Source of the DNA: Eublepharis macularius
Taxonomy: Eukaryota > Chordata > Lepidosauria > Squamata > Eublepharidae
Length of the DNA: 64,000 nt
Assembly: GCF_028583425.1 (NCBI RefSeq)
Contig: NC_072791.1
Coordinates: forward strand, 9,815,868 to 9,879,867
Direction: 5' to 3'
The notes beneath the pieces were generated by a model. That model ran no database searches. It had not been told where the DNA came from and was given only the letters and a program-made list of their open reading frames with translations. Within the stretch, counting starts at the first letter, position 1; each line of letters opens with the position of its first letter. This document shows, one piece after another, positions 55,633 to 64,000 of the stretch. The translations under genes and the position numbers were made by a program.

Positions 55633-55650
55633 AACTCCTAAAGTAGTTTG

Positions 55651-56745
55651 CTAAGATCTGGGTGGGATAAGATCTTCATCTTCTACTACATGTTGGACTA
55701 CCCTTCTGCCGAAGGCTGTATCTGTCAAAGCGCACATGTGTAAGCGGTAATGCTTGATGAAGGTAGACACAGAAGACCATGTGCCTGCTTTGCAAATGTC
55801 TTCCACTGACACACACTTACGAAGAGCTATGTTAGTCGCAGCACTTCTGGCTGAGTGTGCTGTAATGCCAGACGGAACAGGAAGTTTGAGCACTTTGTAA
55901 GCCTCTTTGATACAAGTTGTGATCCGGTAGGCAATTGCCACTGACAACACATACTGACCTAGTTTTAGAGCAGTGACATTAATGAACAGTGTGTCTGCCT
56001 GACGTATGTTCTCTGTTCCGATTAGATAGGCTTTCGGAGTCCTCCTCACGTCTAGGTTATGCTGCTCCTGTTCCTTGGGGTGTCTCGGATTTGGACAGAA
56101 GGACAGCAAGATAATTTCCCGGGAACGATGAAACTTGGAAATTACTTTTGGCAGGAAGGTCGGGTCTGTCCTCAGCACAACCTTGTCTTTATGGGAGACG
56201 CATAAATCTGGGTGAATAGATAGGGCTCCCATTTCAGAGCTGTGACGTGCTGATGTTATGGCTACTAAGAAAATGACCTTCAATTTTAGCCATCGCAGAG
56301 AAACATCCCTTACTGGTTCAAAAGGGGCTTTCGTGAGGACTGAAAGAACTACCTGCAGGTGCCATGTAGGAAAGCAGTGAACCGATGGTGGATTCAGTAA
56401 TGAGGCACCTCGAAGAAATTTCTGCACATGCGGGTGAAGAGCAAGAGGCTCCTTCTCCACGTTAGGCACGACAGTACTGATTGCCGCTATTTGTTTTTTC
56501 AGAGTAGCAGGTTTAAGTCCTCTGTTCAGACCCGCTTGTAGAAATCCTAGGATACCCCCTAGGGATGGCCTCAGTGGGTGTAGCCTCTTACGTCTACACC
56601 ACCATGTGAAGGCCTTCCAGGTTGAATTGTATATTTTAATGGTAGATTTCTTTCTGGAGGCTAAGATGGTGTCAATGATTTTCATCAAGTATCCCTTCCA
56701 CTGAAGACTCTTCCGCTCAATCTCCAACCTGTCAGAACTAGCCAC
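55651..56745 (-). CDS. DIRS tyrosine recombinase, open frame (element B)
   Basis: 364 codons, opening at GTG directly after a TGA in the same frame. Catalytic residues are present: R167 (AITSARHSSEMG), H297 and R300 (ITAHSARSA), W323 and Y333 (GTWSSVSTFIKHY). It aligns along its whole length with the recombinase half of element A. No ATG at the start, so translation as drawn is doubtful; in A the same frame continues upstream. Intact while gag and RT of this copy are broken. Confidence 0.88.
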   Translation of the reverse strand: MASSDRLEIERKSLQWKGYLMKIIDTILASRKKSTIKIYNSTWKAFTWWCRRKRLHPLRPSLGGILGFLQAGLNRGLKPATLKKQIAAISTVVPNVEKEPLALHPHVQKFLRGASLLNPPSVHCFPTWHLQVVLSVLTKAPFEPVRDVSLRWLKLKVIFLVAITSARHSSEMGALSIHPDLCVSHKDKVVLRTDPTFLPKVISKFHRSREIILLSFCPNPRHPKEQEQHNLDVRRTPKAYLIGTENIRQADTLFINVTALKLGQYVLSVAIAYRITTCIKEAYKVLKLPVPSGITAHSARSAATNIALRKCVSVEDICKAGTWSSVSTFIKHYRLHMCALTDTAFGRRVVQHVVEDEDLIPPRS

Positions 56746-58572
56746 TCAGGATGTGGATGCCATATTGGACCCTGATGTAGTAGGTCCAGTCGGGCCGGAA
56801 GGCGAAACGGTGGCATGATGGACATTAGCTGTAACATTGAGAACCACAGTCTCCTGGGCCACCATGGGGCTATCACCTCTGCTCTCTGATCCTGTATCTT
56901 CCGGAGCAGTCTGGAAATCGTTGGAACAGGCAGGAAGGCATACAGTAGTCCTTGTGGCCACTGTGAGGTTAGCACATCGGTGTCTTCTGCTCTCAGGTGG
57001 AAATACCTTGTCAGGAACCGTGGAACTTGATGGTTCAGGTGTTAGGCGAATAGATCTGCCTCCAGCATCCCAAAGTGATCTGCTAGGAGGAGGAACGTCT
57101 CCCTGTTTAGCGACCATTCCCCTGGATGGAGAGATTCTCGGCTCAATCAGTCTGCTTGGACATTGTGTATCCCTGTGATGTGCTCCGCCTGAATTTACAG
57201 AAGGCTGGACTCCACCCAGCTGATAATCCTGTGTGACTCCGGTTGTAACTGTGAGGATCTGGTCCCTCCCTGTTTGTTGAGGTAGGTCTTTGCAGCTACA
57301 TTGTCCGTGCAAATCAGGACGTGGTGTTGTGATATCTGTCCTCTGAAGTGTGTCAGTGCCAGGAGCTTCTTCTCCTTTGTGGACCACTGTCCCTGGACCA
57401 GAGTCCCGTTTAGTGCAGCACCCCATCCTATTAGACTGGCATCCGTAATGATCTGAGTCAAGTGTGGTGTGAGAAAGCTCTTTCCCTGCTCAAGATTGGA
57501 ATTGACGGTCCACCATTGCAAACTGCCCTTGACTGGTTGTGGGACCTGTATCTTGATAGATTATCTCTGTGCTATTTGGAACGGAAAAGGTCTTAGAAGA
57601 GACTGTAATGGCCTGGTGTGAAAGCGACTCCAGTAGATGGCTTCTGCATTTGCTACCAGCAGACCCAGGAGCTTGGACAGTTCCATGAGGAGGGAGGAAG
57701 GCTGTCTGATAACCGTCGACACTAGGTGTTTGGTCTTGAGAGCCTTGTCCTTGGGCAGGAAGAAACATCCCTTCTTGGTATCTATTAATAGGCCCATGTG
57801 TTCCAATCATTGTGATGGTTCAAGAGAACACTTTGTTGTGTTGATTAGGAACCCGTGTTTCTTCGGAAATTGTATTATGAACGAGGTGTTTTGAATGAAA
57901 GTTTCCCTGTTGTCCGATCTTATCAATAAGTCATCTAAGTAGGGATGTAGGTGTAGGCCACCTCTTGAAGTCTGACTACTGGAACCACTAAGAGCTTGGT
58001 AAAAACTCTTGGAGCAGTCGACAGCCTGAAGGGCATTGCCTGAAACTGAAAATGCCCATTCTCCACACAGAACCACAGGAACTGTCTGTGAGTTGGGGTG
58101 ATGGGTACATGTAGGTATGCCTCTGTTAAGTCTATGGAGGTCAGGAATTCTCCTGGATGAAGAGCCTTGGCAATGGACCGCAGTGTCTCCGTTCTGAAGT
58201 GACATAACCTGATGAACTGATTCACATACTTCAGATCTGGTATTGCTCCCCATTCCTCTTGGGAACCGTGAAAAAGATCGAAGATACTCCCTGTCCCCTT
58301 TCACTGAGAGGTACGGGCTCAACCGCGTTGATGTCCACTAGGTGACAAATGGCTTTGATGGTGATTGCCCTTCTGTGAGGATCCTTTTTGAGGGGTGATC
58401 TCAGGAATCGCTCTGGTGGAAAGGAGGTGAATTCTATGGAGTAACCATTGGATACTACTTCCCTGGCCCAGGTATCTGCCTTGGAATCCATCCACATCTT
58501 TTGAAAGAGAAGTAGTCCTCCCACCGGAGCGGTTTGTGAGTCAGCGCTTCTGCCCTTTGTCCTCTGCATCAA
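56685..58572 (-). pseudogene. DIRS RT/RNase H/methyltransferase-like remnant (element B)
   Basis: The counterpart of the element A ORF is split over several frames. TSIDLTEAYLHVPITP is in frame 58225-57935, HPYLDDLLIRS in frame 58322-57807, IITDASLIGWGAALNG and ICTDNVAAKTYLNKQG in frame 57521-57195, and LTSQWPQGLLYAFLP with APWWPRRLWF in frame 56975-56685. Catalytic motifs are individually recognisable, but at least three frame changes make it non-functional. Confidence 0.9.
56746..57426 (-). other. Overprinted frame above recombinase (element B)
   Basis: A 226-codon frame (CTG/ATG-type start region at 57426) ends at the TGA immediately before the recombinase codons. It overlaps the RNase H/methyltransferase region in another frame and resembles the N-terminal half of the 739-codon frame in element A (QTGRDQILTVTT against QTRRNQVLTPTT; IEPRISPSRGM against AEPRSSSSRGM). 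No known domain. Confidence 0.5.
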
Positions 58573-58778
58573 ACCTGCTGTTGCAATTCATTTGCTACCT
58601 GTGGACCTTAGACTGGAAGGGCCCCTTTCATGCTTGAGTTCTTGCGAAGTTCCAGGAGCATTTTGAATCCTGGTGTATTCTGGGAAGTGTATGCTGTGAC
58701 CTGAATGGTTGAGATCCGAATGGTCGCCTGTCCTGTCACTTCAGAGATCTTGGCATAGCTTTCTTCTTGTCCTTGGTT

Positions 58779-60542
58779 TCAATTAAGATTTTGTCGGTCT
58801 CCGAAAAGCTTCCCTCCCTGGAAAGGATAGGACATTAGGATGACTTTTGCTTGAATGTCCGCTGGCCATGCTCCGAGCCACAGTAGGCGTCTGGTTGCCA
58901 TAGTTGAAGCCATGTCCCTAGAAGAAAAGGATAGTGCATCCGAAGTGGAGTCTGCCGTAAAGGTGCTAGCTTTTAGAATTCTATTGGCCCCTTCCAAGAG
59001 GCGTTTGCTGTTCCCTGGAAGCAAGTGAATCAGTCTTCTGAACCAGACCACAGAAGCTCTCGAGACAATCGATGCAATAGCAGAGGCCTTGATGGCCATG
59101 GATAATGCATCATGGGCCCTCTTTAGGGCGACATCTCCTTTTTTTGTCTAGACTGTCTCTGATGGTCCCTTGTCCATCTTTGGAGAGCAAACCCTGAGAC
59201 TGTAGTGCTGCTACTGGAACATCAATTACAGGTACCTACAACAACTCGTTAGCAAAGTTAGGTAAGTTGTGCAGTTTTTAAAGAGCATTGGGAAAGTGTT
59301 TGCATGCAGCTGGCATGGACAACTCTGCCTTTAGTTGATGTTCGAAATATTCTGGGAATGGGAACACTTTGGCTTTTTCCTCTGCTCTAGGAAAGAATTA
59401 AGAACATAAGAGAAGCCATGTTGGATCAGGCCAATGGCCCATCCAGTCCAACACTGTGTCACACAGTGGCCAAAAAAACAGGTGTCATCAGGAGGTCTGC
59501 CAATGGGGAAGGGACACTAGAAGCCCTCCCACTAATTGTCCCCCCAAACACCAAGAATACAGAGCATCACTGTCCTAGACAAAGAGTTCTATCTATACCT
59601 TGTGGCTAATAGCCACTGATGGACCTCTGCTCCATATGTTTATCCAATTCCCTCTTGAGGCTGTCTATGCTTGAAGTGTATTCCCCTTCGGCCTACCCTT
59701 GGATCTCTCTGCTTTGGGTTCCTCCTCATCTCCCACTCGGACATCTTGAAGGTCTAGGGCTGATAGTTTTGGCTAAGAGGTATCGAAAATCCTCCACCTG
59801 AAATAGCCTATTAGACTGTTCAACATTGGAGGCCTCCTTCTCCTCATTTTCCTCCGGCAAGAGCTCCCCTTTGTCTGAATCCTCATTGGGTGAGGAATCC
59901 CCCTGGGCCCATCTGAGTGATCAATCTAGGGATGATGCCTGGGGGTTCTTCCTGGCAGCTTTGGTTGGCCATGAACCTCTGGGGTCCCTATTTCCCCTTG
60001 AGGTCCCCGGAATTGATGTGGGGGAAGCATCGTTGGTCAAGGGTGCTTCTGACTGGCAAAGGGACATTATTTCATCTCTCATTGTCTGCCTCATGGCAGA
60101 CAGGAATTCCGGAGGCAAAATAGACTGTGAAGCACTTATATGGACTTCCTGAGTCGTCAGGCTGGAGCTGTGTGTGCACAAGTTGATATTATGCCCATTT
60201 TTCTCCGGCGAGGAGGCTGGCAAGCATGTAATTGCTCGCAAGCAGAAAATCAGTTGCTGCATCTTCAATTCCTACCAAAAATGAGCACTGCCTGTTGGTG
60301 TCGCTCTTAGCTGGCTGGCTGTGGTGTGCGCTGGCAACTGTCTCCCTCTTAGAAAGCTGGGGGTGTTTGTAGGGCCGAGGATCTGCTGCAGCTGCGTGTT
60401 GGCTGGGTAGCCGCTCAGCCCTGAGAGGCTTGTCGGCGCCGGCTGGGTCTGTTTCCGCTGCCGGAAGGACAGCCCCCTGGGAACAACCCAAGGCCCTCTC
60501 CATAAAGCTCTCCTCGGAGTCCAATGACTCCATTGAGGCCAT
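58779..60542 (-). pseudogene. DIRS gag remnant (element B)
   Basis: Frames 60542-60189, 60268-59921 and 59099-58779 correspond in order to the element A gag: an N-terminal DSEESFMERALGCSQGAVLP, a middle PEFLSAMRQTMRDEIMSLCQ, and the helical block IKASAIASIVSRASVVWFRR. It is interrupted by the LINE insertion at 59400-59690 and by frameshifts. Confidence 0.87.
59400..59690 (-). mobile_element. CR1/L3-like LINE 3' end inserted in element B
   Basis: Minus strand ends GGGCCATTGGCCTGATCCAA, CATGGCTTCTCTTATGTTCT, TA, the 3' end of a CR1-like family common in lizards. Element A shows the uninterrupted gag sequence here (GGAAAAAATTCCTTGTTCCC), which places the junctions within a few bases. A related, older copy is at 8571-9010. 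Confidence 0.78.
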
Positions 60543-60861
60543 TGACCTCTCCTTCTTCCCTCATCCTCTTCTTATTCCTTCCCCCCCCCCCTCCCAGAGG
60601 GATAGGAAGAAGAAAAAGATAAGAGGACAAGATTGAGAGAAAAGAAACTAGTAAGAAGAACAGTAAGGAAGGATTAGGTGAAAGACAGAGGTAGCAGAGC
60701 TAGCCTACGAATGAACTGCTCTCCCCAGAGGCAGGAACAGAACTGAGAGGAGAGAGGGTGGTCCCACGCACCAAGGAAGAGGAAGAAGATTTCAACTTCC
60801 TGCCTCCCCGATTGGTTGGTGGGAATCACCCAAGATGTCTTCTGCCTCAGAGGGAGAATGT

Positions 60862-61965
60862 TATAGGGAATTTCTCCCCCCTTCACTCCCCCCCCCCGAC
60901 AGAAACAGCACAGTAAAAGTCTCAGCCATTCCATACTTCTAAAGGGCAGTTATAATCTTCCTAAACGTGTCAGGTAAACTGCATGACCACCACCAACCAC
61001 TGCACAAATTTTCTGCCACTCATTCACACAGGCATAATAGTGGCAAAAGAAGATACATAATACATAACTTATTACTAATCTTGACCCAAACCCCAAGAGC
61101 CCCAGCCGAAAGCCTCTATCTCTGCTGCAGAAACCTTGTCTTTACATTGTGGATCCCTGTGAACGGTCTAGGAGGCTCCTAAGCCTCTAGCACTGGTGAT
61201 GCTAAAAAGGTGCCACAGGCAGCCTCATGTCAGCCACACTGAGTTTTCGAAAGGGCAGACAGGGTATCAGTCATGACAGAGGTCTGTTATATGTACTTCA
61301 TCAATGCACAGATATGACCAAAGATACTTACATTACACCCAATATATAAAAGGGAAAAAACCCTAAAATCCTCATATGGTATAAACAATGGAAAACCAAC
61401 TCTGCAAATGAAGTTCTAAAACAGTATATTAAATTAACTTATTTGTTGGTGTTTCTGGAAAAGCCCGATAATCTATTTGTGGGCCTTTGTAACTCCATAT
61501 ATTTACAGCTGAATTAATTTACTATTGAAAGATATCTAGAAAATATCATTAAATGAAAGGTATAAATAATGCAGTCCCCGCTAAAGCCCACTGTGAATAT
61601 TTTCAAGAGAGCAAGAATGGGGCTGTCTGGACAGGAGATCGGTTTTTTTGATGGTCTATGGAACGTCTCTGCTCTTTTGTCAACAGCAAAACCCAGTGTT
61701 GAATGCTTTTTTCTATACTGAAGTCAAAAACTTCAACAAACTAGAAAATGGGACTCTCGCTCACACAGTCTAGTGTGAAATAAGCTGCACAATTAAACTA
61801 ACAATGCCTAGAATAAATGAGAATAAGCATGATTTCTGTGCACACAGCTGTAGCGTCAGAGCGAACAACCCATTTAATCCAGCCATATATGCTGTGGAAA
61901 GACTCCTGCAAAATACATTACAACAGCTTGCAGCTGCAGCTTTTAAATAACATAAATGTGCTTAC
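60862..61965. other. No feature recognised (intron)
   Basis: AT-rich intronic DNA between element B and the exon at 61966. Confidence 0.5.
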
Positions 61966-62067
61966 CTGAAACATATCTGTATCTTTGTCATGTGTATATT
62001 CCACTATGACTGTCTGGTTTCTCGACAGTGTGTAGGAAATACTGTGCTGCCCTTTACAGCTGATGGC
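61966..62067 (-). CDS. PELI2: Pellino, internal coding exon (early FHA region)
   Basis: 102 bp, 34 codons, phase 0. Acceptor TTTATTCCCCAG, then AISCKGQHSISYTLSRNQTV, IVEYTHDKDTDMFQ, then donor GTAAG. This is the N-terminal part of the Pellino FHA domain; the SYTLSRNQT segment contributes to phosphothreonine binding. Earlier exon(s), encoding roughly the first 70 residues, must lie beyond 64 kb. Confidence 0.94.
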
Positions 62068-64000
62068 CTGGGGAATAAAACAGTTCTTATTTTATTTAAA
62101 CAATATCTTAATCAGGGGAAACCACACTATTATTACTACAGAATTTGCAAATGTTACTAAAACATTACCAGGTTCTCCCAGTGGATGCTTCAGTTACTCA
62201 TTTTACAACAAGTTCCTAAGAGAAAGATAATTCCTATACTGGTTATGCTATAAACAACTTGCACTAAAATAAAAACTGTTTAACCTTTAAGGTAACACAA
62301 GACATCCATTTATTTTTGCTGCAACATGCTAACATCCCCTAGCCCTTTGAAATTATTTGTTACAACTAGAGATGGGCACGGACCAGAAAAAAGCCATGGA
62401 ATGTCGGCCCGTGGTCTGTCTGATTCCATGGACCACAAACTTTTCACGGACCCGCTCCTGTTTGCGGACCGGTTCGTCTGTCTATGATCCGTCACTTCCC
62501 TGTAACCGCCCCCTTCTCACTCACAGATGCCAAACTCTCAGCGAGCCTTCAGCAGGCTCTCCTCCAGCCACCCTCCAAGTTTGGCCAAGATTGCATTTCG
62601 GAGGTCCAAGTTACAGACCACCAAAGCGGCTGCCCCCAGGAAACTCCCAGTAGATAGACTAGGTGCCGCAAATGTCAATTTACTTGCATTGGCTTGCAGC
62701 ACCAAAGTTGCAATGAAAACCTGGGATGGAGTTGGAGAATCTTCCTCTGAGCATGGAATGACAGCCCCCAGAGTGGAATGAAGGTTCCTGGGAGCAGAAA
62801 ACCTGCTCTGGGGTTGGAATGGGGAGGGGCAGAAGTATTCTATGAGTGGACAGTCAAGGAGATGTTTTGGGGGGAGACAGCTGGACAAGTATTCTTTTAA
62901 AGGGCACGAGGACAGAGACAATCTATGAGAGGAGGTTAAATTTGGGGGGAGTGGATGTCCTTTGGGGAGACAGGAACAGGAAAGGAGAGAGGCGAGCAAT
63001 GAGGGGAACTTAATCCTGGGGAGAAGGAGAGTCTCCTTGGGGGGAACAGAAATCTCCCCATTGGGCTAGTCGCTCTCTCCCTGCTGTTAATTGCACCCAC
63101 TAAAAGTGTTCAAGGGGTATCACTTTGCAGTCTTTACTATGTACAAAAATTAATAGATTTTGTAGTATGATTTGACTTGTATTTGCTTCTTTTGAAAAGC
63201 AGGATCGAAGTGATTAATGAGCATGTTACTATCCTGAAAAGGGGTGGTGGGGAGGGTGGAATTGCACTGTGAAAGCACCTAAATGAAAGCAACCTTTCCC
63301 CTCTTTCTTCCCCCAGCCCTTTCCTCCTGGCTGGGAGATGGGCTGTGCTGATGATTTTAAGAGACTGTAAGAGTGTCCTAAGTCCAAAGAGGAGGGGGGA
63401 GCAGAAAAAAAGTAACAAATACAACACATAAGTTTGCTGAGAGCAAGGAGAGAGAGCACCTGGGAAATTCTGCAAATAAGTCAGTAATAAAGATTAGCCC
63501 CCAAAGAACTGAGAATTGTTAGTACAATGGTGCATCTGCATGGATTTAGCAACTTTGCATAGGCAGGGCTAAGATGGCTACTTCGAATCAGGCAGCTAAG
63601 CAGGAGCGACATGTTTATTACACACTCCAGACTCTATGGCAAAGCTGCTTCAAACATTCCTGTAATCAAAAATACATAGAATGTAACCGAAAAACGAAAA
63701 CTGAAAAATTGGGAACACATTTTGAATAAACCTCAAGCAAATGCAACAAAACATTCTCCCATTCCCATTCGTAATCCTGCCCACCTCACAAAACGGTAAT
63801 TTGGGACTACTAACATGAATGGTTATTGTTAAAGCAAATCGGGCTCATTTTTTCTCTGGGGAAAAAACTGGAGCAGATTATTTCTAATAAGTTATTTTTA
63901 GCTTTGCTGCCTAAGTTATTAGCATGGATTTTCCTCCTAATTAGTTTGAGAGGAGTGCAGGGGCACCTCAAACATAAATCCAACTGACAAACAAGCCAAC
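62068..64000 (-). other. PELI2: PELI2 intron, 5' part continues outside window
   Basis: Contains the start of a hAT-type element at 62367. The frames around 62527-62999 have no recognised motif. No upstream exon was found to 64000. Confidence 0.8.
62367..63100. mobile_element. hAT-type element, one end only
   Basis: Begins TAGAGATGGGCACGGACC, the terminus of the family at 3719, 19488 and 22798, with many GGACC/GGTCC subterminal motifs to about 62500. The presumed duplication GTTACAAC (62359-62366) and an inverted right end are not found before 64000. It is truncated or runs past the window; the right limit given is arbitrary. Confidence 0.6.

Larger units (their letters stand above)
55220..60861 (-). 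mobile_element. DIRS-type retrotransposon, decayed (element B)
   Basis: Same family and orientation as element A, 2.7 kb further right. Terminal repeats (about 55268-55368 and 60740-60838) differ at roughly six or seven of 100 positions. The internal complementary region lies at 55543-55632. Gag and RT/RNase H are broken by frameshifts; the recombinase frame is open. A CR1-like LINE (about 59400-59690) interrupts gag. Target site not resolved, but there is no obvious duplication. Confidence 0.9.
42779..61965 (-). other. PELI2: 19.2-kb PELI2 intron carrying two DIRS elements
   Basis: Donor GTAAG at 61965-61961, acceptor TTGCAG at 42784-42779. It holds a small MITE, LTR-like and CR1 fragments, an L2 copy split by DIRS element A, a tandem-repeat block at 53.1-53.5 kb, and DIRS element B. 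Both DIRS elements lie in the same transcriptional direction as PELI2, so their own splice and polyadenylation signals would be read by the host polymerase. Confidence 0.9.

Overview
This window is vertebrate nuclear DNA, almost certainly from a squamate reptile (a lizard, possibly a gecko). Three things support that: four exons of a Pellino-family E3 ubiquitin ligase (best match PELI2) on the minus strand, a dense mixture of CR1, L2 and BovB/RTE LINEs, and tRNA-derived and 5S-derived SINEs, hAT-type MITEs, a Helitron end and several DIRS-type tyrosine-recombinase retrotransposons. The species cannot be fixed from the sequence. Nothing was searched or aligned by computer, so family names rest on recognisable motifs.

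Layout. From 1 to about 34 kb lies repeat-rich DNA downstream of the gene. It holds a CR1 3' end, L2 fragments, hAT MITEs with 8-bp target duplications, at least seven SINEs of one family (some nested), a Helitron 3' end near 15.2 kb, a 5S-derived SINE near 9.6 kb, a pair of 1.2-kb paralogous blocks (22.1-23.2 and 24.6-25.9 kb), and a decayed DIRS-like element (26.6-31.9 kb) carrying later L2, hAT and BovB insertions. From about 34.2 to 62.1 kb runs the 3' half of PELI2, read right to left: exons at 62067-61966, 42778-42581, 40929-40741 and 37512-36946 (stop codon), then a probable 3' UTR. All junctions have AG/GT splice signals and phase 0. The first exon(s) lie beyond 64 kb.

The 19.2-kb intron between the first two visible exons holds two more DIRS-type elements in the same orientation as the gene. 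Element A (47038-52513) appears structurally complete: gag-like ORF, RT/RNase H/methyltransferase-like ORF, tyrosine recombinase ORF, identical 98-bp inverted terminal repeats, and an internal complementary region that copies the joined ends. Element B (about 55220-60861) is an older relative with broken gag and RT, a CR1-like insertion in gag, and an open recombinase frame.

The most interesting content is element A: apparently young, possibly competent, and inserted without target duplication at an AAC (GTT) inside an older L2 copy. PELI2 itself looks like an ordinary conserved signalling gene.
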